This document shows positions 1 through 5,455 of a stretch of DNA of 6,643 nt, piece by piece. The DNA lies in contig JAPPHW010000159.1 of assembly GCA_028820945.1 (NCBI GenBank), forward strand, positions 1 to 6,643. Reading direction: 5' to 3'. The DNA comes from Defluviicoccus sp. Lineage in GTDB: Bacteria > Pseudomonadota > Alphaproteobacteria > MPNO01. How positions within the stretch are numbered: position 1 is the first letter of the stretch; each line of letters begins with the position of its first letter. The notes beneath the pieces were generated by a model. The model did no database searches. It was not told where the DNA came from and saw nothing but the letters and a program-made list of their open reading frames with translations. Both the position numbers and the translations under genes were made by a program.

Positions 1-169
1 CCCCGGTGATCACCAGCACCCTGGCGTCGTCGTCGTAGCGCAGGACTTCCAGCGCCTCCGCCACCTCGTCGTGGAGGCGCGGATTCATCGCGTTCTTCTT
101 TTCCGGACGGTTGAGCGTGAGCGTGGCGACGCCGTCGTCGAGGTCCACCCGAATCGTGTCGTAAGCCAT
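1..169 (-). CDS. Enoyl-CoA hydratase/isomerase (crotonase) family protein, N-terminal part; possibly p-hydroxycinnamoyl-CoA hydratase/lyase
   Basis: The gene reads leftward from an ATG at 169 and leaves the window after 56 codons. The visible protein begins MAYDTIRVDLDDGVATLTLN, followed by RPEKKNAM (residues 21-28) and ends in VLVITG. This is the usual first beta-strand, NRPEK turn and second strand (before the oxyanion-hole loop) of the crotonase fold. The NAMNPRLH stretch resembles the NAMSPxL segment of hydroxycinnamoyl-CoA hydratase/lyases, which cleave feruloyl- or p-coumaroyl-CoA to an aromatic aldehyde and acetyl-CoA. That substrate is only a guess, because the catalytic residues lie outside the window. 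A purine-rich ribosome site (GGGAAGGGAC) sits just upstream of the ATG. The gene is divergent from a MarR regulator, an arrangement seen for hydroxycinnamate catabolic genes. Crotonase family membership is secure; the precise reaction is not. Confidence 0.85.
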   Translation of the reverse strand, partial: MAYDTIRVDLDDGVATLTLNRPEKKNAMNPRLHDEVAEALEVLRYDDDARVLVITG

Positions 170-197
170 CCCGGTCCCTTCCCCGATGCGGGCGAAT

Positions 198-215
198 TCG
201 TTAGTGACCTAACGA
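198..215. promoter_or_regulatory. Palindromic operator candidate for the MarR regulator
   Basis: TCGTTAG-TGAC-CTAACGA is a perfect inverted repeat with 7-base arms and a 4-base centre. It lies in the divergent spacer between the crotonase gene and the marR gene. Its size and symmetry suit a winged-helix dimer of the MarR family, whose sites are usually 16-20 bp imperfect palindromes. It falls over the expected -10/+1 zone of the leftward promoter, so binding would block the crotonase gene. The identity of the binding protein is inferred from position. Confidence 0.6.
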
Positions 216-234
216 TCCCTGCCCGGGCTGTCAA
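206..234 (-). promoter_or_regulatory. Likely promoter of the crotonase gene
   Basis: Reading leftward, a perfect -35 hexamer TTGACA lies at 234-229. Seventeen bases further on is a weak -10 match, TAGGTC, at 211-206, inside the palindrome. Initiation would fall near position 199, giving a leader of about 30 bases before the ATG at 169. The -35 is convincing; the -10 is poor, as is common in alphaproteobacteria. Confidence 0.45.
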
Positions 235-274
235 TCCGACCGCCGAGCTCCGCCTGTTTACCCCGCCGGCGAAG

Positions 275-280
275 TATTAT
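275..280 (+). promoter_or_regulatory. Candidate -10 element of the marR-MFS operon
   Basis: TATTAT stands out in a GC-rich spacer and ends 10 bases before the marR ATG. No good -35 is seen 16-18 bases upstream. If it is a real -10, transcription would begin only a few bases before the start codon, so the message would be leaderless or nearly so. This agrees with the absence of a Shine-Dalgarno sequence before 291. Confidence 0.35.
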
Positions 281-290
281 CCTAGCCGCC

Positions 291-749
291 ATGTTGCCCG
301 ACGACCAATTCTCGCCCGAGGACACCGTGGGTTTCCTGCTCTGGGACACCACGCGGGCGTTCACCACGCGGTTTTCCAAACGGATCGCGCGGCACGGCAT
401 AACCTTCGGGCTGTGGCCGTTTCTGCGCGCGTTGTGGGAGGAGGACGGGCTGACCCAGCGCCAACTCTCCGAACGCGTTCGCATGAAGGGTTCCACGACG
501 GTCGCCGCGGTCAACCGGCTGGAAGCGCGCGGCTTCGTCCGGCGGGTCCATAACGAGCATGATGGGCGCAAGATCAACGTCTATCTCACGCCAGAGGGAC
601 GGCGAATCTACGACCTCGTGATGCCGGAAGTCGCCGCGATCAACCGCCAGGGCATCGCCGGCCTTTCCGACGCCGAACAGGAGGAGCTCAAGCGCCTGCT
701 GCGCGACCTGCGGGGCAACATGACGGCGGACGGCGAGAACGGTGCGTGA
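291..749 (+). CDS. MarR-family winged helix-turn-helix transcriptional regulator
   Basis: The 152-residue protein has normal MarR length. An N-terminal helical dimerisation region (about 10-50) is followed by the winged helix domain. Helix-turn-helix residues LTQRQLSERV lie at 54-63 and the recognition helix GSTTVAAVNRLEARG at 67-81. The wing spans about 84-105 and carries HDGRKINVYLTPEGRR, with the family's conserved Asp-x-Arg. The family usually binds palindromes as a dimer and is released by phenolic or acyl-CoA ligands. It is divergent from a crotonase gene and overlaps the start of an exporter gene, so it probably represses one or both. The palindrome at 198-215 is the obvious candidate site. 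The start is the first ATG that gives the full N-terminal helix; no ribosome site precedes it. The ligand cannot be read from the sequence. Confidence 0.93.
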   Translation: MLPDDQFSPEDTVGFLLWDTTRAFTTRFSKRIARHGITFGLWPFLRALWEEDGLTQRQLSERVRMKGSTTVAAVNRLEARGFVRRVHNEHDGRKINVYLTPEGRRIYDLVMPEVAAINRQGIAGLSDAEQEELKRLLRDLRGNMTADGENGA

Positions 750-1951
750 GCGGACGGAGCATCGCTAGCCACCGGCTGGGGTTCCTGGCCACCGCGGTTC
801 TCCTCGGCGCGTTGATGGCGTCGCTGCCGCTGTCGGTGGATTCGACCCTGCCCTCGATGCCGCTCGCCGCGGCGGATTTGCGGGTCTCCGACGGCGCGAT
901 CCAGTTCAGCCTCAGCATTTTCATGGCGGGCATCGCCGCGGGCCAGCTGTTCTACGGTCCGGTTTCCGACCGCTTCGGCCGGCGGCCGGTCCTGCTCGTC
1001 GCGTTCGTCGTCTTCGCGGTCTCCGCCGCCGGATGCGCGTTGTCGGAGTCGATCGAGTCCTTCGTCGCGCTCCGCTTTGTCCAGGGTCTCGCCGGCTGCG
1101 CCGCTTCGGTCCTGGGGCGCGCGATCGTCCGCGACCTGTTCGACCGCGAACAGGCCGCGAAGATGCTGGCCTACGTCATGACCATGTACGGGTTGGCGCC
1201 CATCGTCGGCCCCGTCCTGGGCGCGCACCTGACGGTGGGGCTGGGCTGGCGCGCGGTCTACTGGTTTCTCGCCATCTATGGATTGCTGGCCCTGGCCATC
1301 GCCTGGCGCGCGCTGGGCGAGACGGTACCCGAGCGCCGGCTCGATGCGCTCCGCCCCGGCCCGCTGGTGCGCACCTATGCGCGGATCCTCGGCAGCCGGG
1401 ATTTCGTCGGCTACATGCTGATGCTGAGCGCCTGTTACTGCGGGCTGTTCGCCTTCCTGGCCGCGTCCGCGACGAGCCTGATCAACCATATCGGCGTTTC
1501 GGTGGAGAGTTACGGCTACCTCTTCGCCGGCTGCATGATGGCCTATGTCTGCGGCAGCTGGCTGTCGGCGCGCCTGGTGGGACGACGGTCGATCCGCCGC
1601 ATGATCCTGACCGGCGGGACCACGATGGCCTGCGCCGGCGCGGTCATGGCCGGGCTGGGCCTCGGCGCGGTCGACGCGGCCTGGGCGATCGTCCTGCCGA
1701 TGGCGGCCTTCATGTTCGCCTTCAGCTTCATCGTTCCCGCCGGCCAGGCCGCCGCCATGTCGATTTTCCCGGACATCGCGGGCACGGCTTCCTCGGCGCT
1801 CGGCTTCGTCCAGCTCTCGTTCAGCGTGCTGACCGGGCTTCTGGTCGGGCATTTCGCCGACGGCACCCAGCTCCCGATGACGGTGGCGATAGGCGTCGTG
1901 TCGCTCCTGCCGATCCCGATCTACCTGCTTGTCGTCCGCCCCGGCCGGTGA
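746..1951 (+). CDS. Bcr/CflA-type major facilitator superfamily drug exporter
   Basis: This 401-residue inner-membrane protein has the length and repeated hydrophobic segments of a 12-helix MFS antiporter of the DHA1 type. MFS motif A is GPVSDRFGRRP at 71-81, in the loop between helices 2 and 3. Helix 4 carries RFVQGLAGCAASVLGRAIVRD (110-130, in part) with the motif B arginine. The antiporter motif C is APIVGPVLG at 151-159. The LYGP/FYGPxSDRFGRRP and RAIVRDLFDRE patterns match Bcr/CflA proteins, which expel drugs or small metabolites using the proton gradient. Translation starts at GTG 746, inside the marR stop in a GTGA overlap, so the two genes are probably co-translated. A detoxifying role linked to the MarR ligand is inferred. 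The substrate is unknown. Confidence 0.92.
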   Translation: MSGRSIASHRLGFLATAVLLGALMASLPLSVDSTLPSMPLAAADLRVSDGAIQFSLSIFMAGIAAGQLFYGPVSDRFGRRPVLLVAFVVFAVSAAGCALSESIESFVALRFVQGLAGCAASVLGRAIVRDLFDREQAAKMLAYVMTMYGLAPIVGPVLGAHLTVGLGWRAVYWFLAIYGLLALAIAWRALGETVPERRLDALRPGPLVRTYARILGSRDFVGYMLMLSACYCGLFAFLAASATSLINHIGVSVESYGYLFAGCMMAYVCGSWLSARLVGRRSIRRMILTGGTTMACAGAVMAGLGLGAVDAAWAIVLPMAAFMFAFSFIVPAGQAAAMSIFPDIAGTASSALGFVQLSFSVLTGLLVGHFADGTQLPMTVAIGVVSLLPIPIYLLVVRPGR

Positions 1952-2018
1952 GCCGCGTTCCTATCGTCCGCCTCATCTGCTAAACCCCTCCGCGCCGGCA
2001 GATCGGGGCACGAGCCGA

Positions 2019-3317
2019 ATGATCCCGCGCTATTCGCGAAAAGAGATGGCGGCGCTCTGGGCGCCCGAGACCAGGTTCCGCATCTGGTTCGAGATCGAGG
2101 CTCATGCCTGCGACGCCCAGGCGGCGCTCGGGCTGATCCCGAAGTCGGCCGCCGAGGCGGTGTGGGAGCGCGGCGCCTTCGAGGTCGAGCGGATCGAGGA
2201 GATCGAGCGCGAGACCCGCCACGACGTGATCGCCTTCCTAACCAACCTCGCCGAGCATGTCGGGCCGGAGGCGCGCTTCGTCCACCAGGGCATGACGTCG
2301 TCCGACGTGCTGGATACCTGCCTCGCCGTGCAACTCACCCGCGCCGCCGACCTGCTCGACACCGGTATCGGGGCGATCATGACGGCGCTCGAGCGCCGCG
2401 CGCGCGAGCACAGGCTGACCCCCTGCGTTGGGCGCAGCCACGGCATCCACGCCGAGCCCACGACGTTCGGGCTCAAGCTCGCCGGACACTATGCCGAGTT
2501 CGCGCGCAACAGGGACCGCCTCGCCGCCGCGCGGGCCGAGGTCGCGACCTGCGCGATATCGGGCGCCGTCGGCACGTTCGCGAATATCGATCCGCGCGTC
2601 GAGGCGCATGTCGCGGAAAAGCTCGGCCTCTCGGTCGAGCCGGTGTCCACCCAGATCGTCCCGCGCGACCGGCACGCCGCGTTCTTCGCCGCGCTCGGGC
2701 TCATCGCGTCCGCCGTCGAGCGCCTCGCGACCGAGATCCGCCACCTCCAGCGCACCGAGATTCGCGAGGCCGAGGAGTATTTCGCGCCGGGCCAGAAGGG
2801 CTCGTCCGCGATGCCGCACAAGCGAAACCCCGTGTTGACCGAGAACCTCACCGGGCTGGCCCGGATCGTCCGCTCCCACGTGACGCCCGCGCTGGAGAAC
2901 GTCGTCTTGTGGCACGAGCGCGACATCTCGCATTCCTCGGTGGAGCGGATGATCGCGCCGGACGCGACGGTGACGCTCGATTTCGCGCTCGCCCGGCTGG
3001 CCGGCGTAATCGACCGGCTGGTGGTCCATCCCGAGAGGATGCGCGAGAACCTGGACGCGCTTGGCGGCCTGATCCACTCGCAACGCGTGCTGCTGGCGCT
3101 GGTCGAGGCCGGAATGTCGCGCGAAGACGCCTACGCCGCGGTTCAGCGCAACGCGATGGCCGTATGGGAGAAGGGCGGCGATTTCCTGGCGCGTCTGAAA
3201 GACGATGCCGAGGTGTCGCGGCTGCTCGACGGGGACGCGCTCGGCGGTCTGTTCGACCTCGACTACCACCTCGCCCACGTCGACACGATCTTCGACCGCG
3301 TCTTCGGGGCAGAGTGA
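2019..3317 (+). CDS. purB: Adenylosuccinate lyase
   Basis: The enzyme releases fumarate twice in purine synthesis: from SAICAR to give AICAR, and from adenylosuccinate to give AMP. It is a cytosolic homotetramer of the fumarase/aspartase fold. The 432 residues match the usual length. Visible family blocks are TSSDVLD (93-99), GRSHGIHAEPTTFG (138-151) with the conserved histidine 141, and the flexible signature loop GSSAMPHKRNP (261-271) with the catalytic serine. WHERDISHSSVER (298-310) is a further conserved block. The frame is open back to 1929, but the ATG at 2019 gives MIPRYSRKEM, the normal PurB N-terminus, so the longer form is rejected. The gene follows the MFS gene by 67 bases on the same strand. 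It ends IFDRVFGAE-stop, and a second copy of this end is found at 4127-4159. Confidence 0.98.
   Translation: MIPRYSRKEMAALWAPETRFRIWFEIEAHACDAQAALGLIPKSAAEAVWERGAFEVERIEEIERETRHDVIAFLTNLAEHVGPEARFVHQGMTSSDVLDTCLAVQLTRAADLLDTGIGAIMTALERRAREHRLTPCVGRSHGIHAEPTTFGLKLAGHYAEFARNRDRLAAARAEVATCAISGAVGTFANIDPRVEAHVAEKLGLSVEPVSTQIVPRDRHAAFFAALGLIASAVERLATEIRHLQRTEIREAEEYFAPGQKGSSAMPHKRNPVLTENLTGLARIVRSHVTPALENVVLWHERDISHSSVERMIAPDATVTLDFALARLAGVIDRLVVHPERMRENLDALGGLIHSQRVLLALVEAGMSREDAYAAVQRNAMAVWEKGGDFLARLKDDAEVSRLLDGDALGGLFDLDYHLAHVDTIFDRVFGAE
3292..3310 (+). repeat. Left copy of a 19-base direct repeat, inside the purB 3' end
   Basis: The bases TCGACCGCGTCTTCGGGGC lie in the last codons of intact purB and recur at 4134-4152 with one difference (C to T at the eighth base). 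The two copies are 842 bases apart and bracket the toxin-antitoxin pair. They look like the two sides of an insertion point at the gene's 3' end. Confidence 0.7.
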
Positions 3318-3388
3318 CCAGTCGGGCCAGGGCTTATCGCCAATCCTCCGTTCCGATCGAGCCGTTAGACCCTTCGCTTCGATGTTGC

Positions 3389-3811
3389 TCAGGTGGGGAG
3401 CCAGGGATCGATAACCTCGACGCCCGTTTCGGAGAAATCCCGGACGTTCCGCGTCGCTACCGCCATGTCGCGCGACCGCGCGATCGCCGCGATTTGGCAG
3501 TCCGGCTGCGAGACGGGACGGCCCGCTGCGCGGCGCGTGGCGGCGATGTCCGCGTAGGCACAGGCCGCGCTGCTGTCGAACGGAAGGACCCGGCCGGCAA
3601 ACAAGCCTCCGATCAGTCGCTCGGCAGCTTGCCCGATTTCCCTGCGGCGCGCGCCCACCGGCAGGATGGCGACGCCGGTGCGGACCTCCGCCTCCGTCAC
3701 CGCCGTCACGAAGAGTTCCCGGGTCGGCCAGTCGTCGATCCAGGTAAGAACCCCCTGGTTCGGGGCAACGAGCATCAACTCGGACACCACGTTCGTGTCG
3801 AGCACCACCAT
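3389..3811 (-). CDS. vapC: PIN-domain toxin ribonuclease of the FitB/VapC type
   Basis: The 140-residue protein is a typical single PIN domain. It opens MVVLDTNVVSE with acidic residue Asp5. TAVTEAEVRTG gives Glu42, SQPDCQIAAIA gives Asp104, and ATRNVRDF (119-126) supplies the last conserved strand with Asp125. These residues form the metal-binding RNase centre of the family. The LFAGRVLPFDSSAA and RRAAGRPVSQ stretches match FitB-like toxins closely. The frame is open further upstream, but ATG 3811 gives the exact family N-terminus. A GAGG ribosome site overlaps the antitoxin stop, 10 bases before the start, which suggests translational coupling. It converges on purB with 71 bases between the stops, in which no terminator is seen. 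The RNA target cannot be predicted. Confidence 0.93.
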   Translation of the reverse strand: MVVLDTNVVSELMLVAPNQGVLTWIDDWPTRELFVTAVTEAEVRTGVAILPVGARRREIGQAAERLIGGLFAGRVLPFDSSAACAYADIAATRRAAGRPVSQPDCQIAAIARSRDMAVATRNVRDFSETGVEVIDPWLPT

Positions 3812-3821
3812 CGCTGCCGCC

Positions 3822-4067
3822 TCAACCGAAGCGGGGTGGCTCGCGCATCGGCCCGCGCGGCGGCAACTCGAGTTCGACCCCGCCCAAGGGCTTGAACAGC
3901 TCGTGGATCGCCGTGCCCAGACCCTTCTCCGGCACGTCTTTCCGCCCGACGGCCGCGCGCAGGATCGACCGCGCTTCCTCTTCCATGGAACGGCCATTAT
4001 CCGCCGCGCGCACGCGCAAACGGGCTTTCACATCGTCGTCGAGATTGCGGATCGTAATGCTCGCCAT
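3822..4067 (-). CDS. vapB: FitA/VapB-type ribbon-helix-helix antitoxin
   Basis: The 81-residue protein begins MASITIRNLDDDVKARLRVR, a ribbon-helix-helix DNA-binding module of the Arc/FitA kind. Its strand is SITIRNL (3-9), with two helices through about residue 41 (SMEEEARSILRAAV). The C-terminal tail ELPPRGPMREPPRFG is the usual toxin-wrapping segment of FitA-like proteins, whose arginines enter the PIN active site. It is the first gene of the pair and should repress its own promoter, more strongly when bound to toxin. A GGGGAG ribosome site lies 9 bases before the ATG. The pair sits on the same strand as, and downstream of, the ATPase zeta gene. Confidence 0.93.
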   Translation of the reverse strand: MASITIRNLDDDVKARLRVRAADNGRSMEEEARSILRAAVGRKDVPEKGLGTAIHELFKPLGGVELELPPRGPMREPPRFG

Positions 4068-4094
4068 CGCCGTAGACTCCCCGATAGGGAGCTC

Positions 4095-4123
4095 AAACTA
4101 TGCGGCGATTGCGATGCAATCAA
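4095..4123 (-). promoter_or_regulatory. Promoter and palindromic operator of the toxin-antitoxin operon
   Basis: Reading leftward, TTGATT (4123-4118) and TAGTTT (4100-4095) are separated by exactly 17 bases. Within that spacer and the edge of the -35 lies a perfect palindrome GATTGC-GAT-GCAATC (4107-4121). A site between -35 and -10 is the expected place for the antitoxin dimer to shut off its own operon. The stretch is visibly richer in A and T than its surroundings. Confidence 0.55.
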
Positions 4124-4126
4124 GAG

Positions 4127-4159
4127 ATCGTGCTCGACCGTGTCTTCGGGGCGGGCTAG
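4127..4159 (+). pseudogene. Orphan second copy of the purB 3' end
   Basis: In the plus-strand frame ending at TAG 4157-4159 the codons read I-V-L-D-R-V-F-G-A-G-stop. Intact purB ends T-I-F-D-R-V-F-G-A-E-stop. Nineteen bases (4134-4152) match purB 3292-3310 with one change, CGC to CGT, which is synonymous. The next difference, GCA to GCG, is also synonymous. The similarity stops about where the toxin-antitoxin promoter begins. The fragment is too short to be a gene. It is best read as the original or an imported gene end separated from purB by the TA insertion. Confidence 0.65.
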
Positions 4160-4473
4160 CTCTCGCTCGCCACCTGCTCGGCGGCGATCGGCATCAGCCG
4201 GTCGATCTCGCGGCGGACGTCCTCGGCGGTGACGCCCTTGCCTTCGAGGTCGCCGGCCACCTTGCGGACCACGTCCTCGTCGCCCGGCTCCTCGAAATCG
4301 GCGACCACCACCTCCTTGGCGTAGGCGTCTGCGTCGCCGCCCGAAAGCCCGAGCTTTTCGGCGGCCCACAGTCCGAGCAGCTTGTTGCGCCGGGCGGTGG
4401 CCTTGAACTGGAACTCCTGGTCGTGCTTGAACTTGGCCTCGTAGCCCTTCTCGCGCTCTTCGAAGCTGGTCAT
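4156..4473 (-). CDS. ATPase inhibitor subunit zeta (DUF1476)
   Basis: The 105-residue protein begins MTSFEEREKGYEAKFKHDQE and continues FKATARRNKLLGLWAAEKLG (23-42), the strongly conserved core of the DUF1476 family. In Paracoccus denitrificans this protein is the zeta subunit that binds F1-ATPase and blocks ATP hydrolysis through its N-terminal segment. The rest forms a helical bundle (VVRKVAGDLEGKGVTAEDVRREIDRL, 68-93, in part). Length is normal. A purine-rich leader with AGGAGA and GAGGG precedes the ATG. It is divergent from the NRDE gene. Its stop codon shares the bases CTAG with the stop of the orphan purB end, so the two would once have met tail to tail. Its placement among purine genes rather than atp genes is a positional observation. 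Confidence 0.93.
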   Translation of the reverse strand: MTSFEEREKGYEAKFKHDQEFQFKATARRNKLLGLWAAEKLGLSGGDADAYAKEVVVADFEEPGDEDVVRKVAGDLEGKGVTAEDVRREIDRLMPIAAEQVASES

Positions 4474-4527
4474 CGCCCTCTGTCTCCTCTCGCACCCATC
4501 TACGGACCCCGGAGGGCCGACCTGCCT

Positions 4528-4555
4528 TATATAGTGCCCCCCGCGCCGCCCGCAA
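4528..4555 (-). promoter_or_regulatory. Likely promoter of the zeta subunit gene
   Basis: Reading leftward, TTGCGG (4555-4550) and TATATA (4533-4528) are separated by 16 bases. They lie in the 98-base divergent spacer between the zeta and NRDE genes, and the A/T block is conspicuous in a GC-rich spacer. The same block read rightward offers TATAGT (4530-4535) as a -10 for the NRDE gene, but with no acceptable -35. Confidence 0.45.
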
Positions 4556-4571
4556 CGACACGAATCGAACG

Positions 4572-5330
4572 ATGTGCACGCTCGTCATCCTGAGGAGGCC
4601 CGGACACGACTGGCCGGTGCTGATCGCGGCGAACCGCGACGAGAACGCGGAACGGCCGTGGCGCCCGCCCGGCGGGCACTGGCCGGACCGCCCGGACGTC
4701 GTCGCGGGGATGGACGAGCTCGCCGGCGGGACCTGGCTCGGCCTAAACGATCACGGCGTGGTGGCGGGCATCCTCAACCGGCCCGATTCGCTCGGCCCCG
4801 ACCCCCGGCTCCGTTCGCGCGGCGAGCTGGTGCTCGAAGCCCTCGACCACGCGGACGCCGTCGCGGCGGCCGGCGCGCTCTCCGACCTCGACGGGCGCAG
4901 CTATCGGAGCTTCAACCTTGTCGTCGCCGACAACCGCGATGCGTTCTGGCTGCGCGGTTTCGGCCCCGAAGGCGACGGGAAACCCGCGCTGCACGAGATC
5001 GGCGACGGGCTGTCGATGATCACCGCCCACGACATGAACGACGAGACGGGATCCGCCCGGACCCGGCTCTATCTGCCGCGTTTCCGCGCCGCCGTCCCGC
5101 CCGACCCCGCGTCGGGCGACTGGGAGTCCTGGATCCGGATTCTCGCCTCCCGGGACAGCCTGCCCGGGACCGGGCCGGGAGAAGCCATGACGGTGGCGAC
5201 CGGCACGCCGTTCGGCACGCTCTCCGGCTCGCTGATCGGTCTCGCCGCGACGCATGTCGAGGGCGGAAGGGCGGTATTCCTGTTCGCGTCCGGCCGGCCG
5301 GGAGAGGCTCCCTACCTGCCCGTCGAGTGA
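4572..5330 (+). CDS. NRDE family protein (TANGO2 homologue, DUF833)
   Basis: The 252-residue protein begins [20 protein letters not shown], followed at once by the family's naming motif NRDE (21-24). Cysteine 2 directly after the initiator methionine is characteristic and recalls N-terminal nucleophile hydrolases. Further family blocks are [19 protein letters not shown] (52-70), [11 protein letters not shown] (81-91) and SFNLVVAD (112-119). Eukaryotic TANGO2 has been linked to lipid, coenzyme A or haem handling, but the bacterial function is not settled. The start at ATG 4572 is fixed by the conserved MC; the ribosome site is weak. It is divergent from the zeta gene and precedes purC by 125 bases. 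Nothing in the protein points to purine synthesis. Confidence 0.92.
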   Translation: MCTLVILRRPGHDWPVLIAANRDENAERPWRPPGGHWPDRPDVVAGMDELAGGTWLGLNDHGVVAGILNRPDSLGPDPRLRSRGELVLEALDHADAVAAAGALSDLDGRSYRSFNLVVADNRDAFWLRGFGPEGDGKPALHEIGDGLSMITAHDMNDETGSARTRLYLPRFRAAVPPDPASGDWESWIRILASRDSLPGTGPGEAMTVATGTPFGTLSGSLIGLAATHVEGGRAVFLFASGRPGEAPYLPVE

Positions 5331-5352
5331 CGGTTCCGTGCGTTTCGTCCGC

Positions 5353-5367
5353 GCGGGACTTTCCCGC
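5353..5367 (+). other. Short hairpin downstream of the NRDE gene
   Basis: GCGGGA-CTT-TCCCGC is a perfect 6-base stem with a 3-base loop, 23 bases after the NRDE stop. No T-run follows, so it is at most a weak intrinsic terminator. It lies immediately before the purC promoter candidate. Confidence 0.3.
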
Positions 5368-5369
5368 CA

Positions 5370-5398
5370 TTGTCCGCAACCGGACAAATTGTTATATC
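5370..5398 (+). promoter_or_regulatory. Likely purC promoter with overlapping palindrome
   Basis: TTGTCC (5370-5375) and TATATC (5393-5398) lie 17 bases apart and would start transcription near 5405, about 50 bases before purC. The -35 is the left arm of a perfect palindrome TTGTCCG-CAAC-CGGACAA (5370-5387). A third TTGT half-site follows at 5389-5392. The position suggests a repressor or other regulator acting on the purCSQ operon. No known regulator is recognised from the site. Confidence 0.5.
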
Positions 5399-5455
5399 CA
5401 AGGCGCGGGCGCCGGCCCGCCCCGCACCCCTTTCCCTGGATTCGAGTCGCATCCC

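Noticed and set aside
608..1852. Long minus-strand open frame (414 codons) opposite the marR and exporter genes
   Set aside because: It is antisense to two well-supported genes, is rich in Arg, Gln, Ala and Gly as expected of a GC-rich shadow frame, and shows no recognisable domain.
1929..2018. N-terminal extension of purB from ATG 1929
   Set aside because: It adds 30 residues unlike PurB, overlaps the exporter 3' end, and the normal MIPRYSRKEM start lies at 2019.
3318..3388. Terminator or small gene between purB and the toxin gene
   Set aside because: No stable hairpin with a T-run and no credible short reading frame was seen in these 71 bases.
2162..3895. Plus-strand open frame of 577 codons across purB and the toxin gene
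   Set aside because: It is out of frame with purB, has an arginine-rich shadow composition, and crosses the convergent purB-toxin boundary.
3812..3997. Longer toxin start at 3997
   Set aside because: The extra 62 residues overlap the antitoxin in another frame. The PIN family start MVVLDTN is at 3811 with a suitable ribosome site.
3892..4593. Plus-strand open frame of 233 codons opposite the antitoxin and zeta genes
   Set aside because: It is antisense to two genes with clear family matches and has no domain of its own.
4574..5455. Continuous frame upstream of purC that would give a 548-residue fusion
   Set aside because: The upstream part is a shadow of the NRDE gene with arginine-rich sequence. 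PurC begins normally at 5456.
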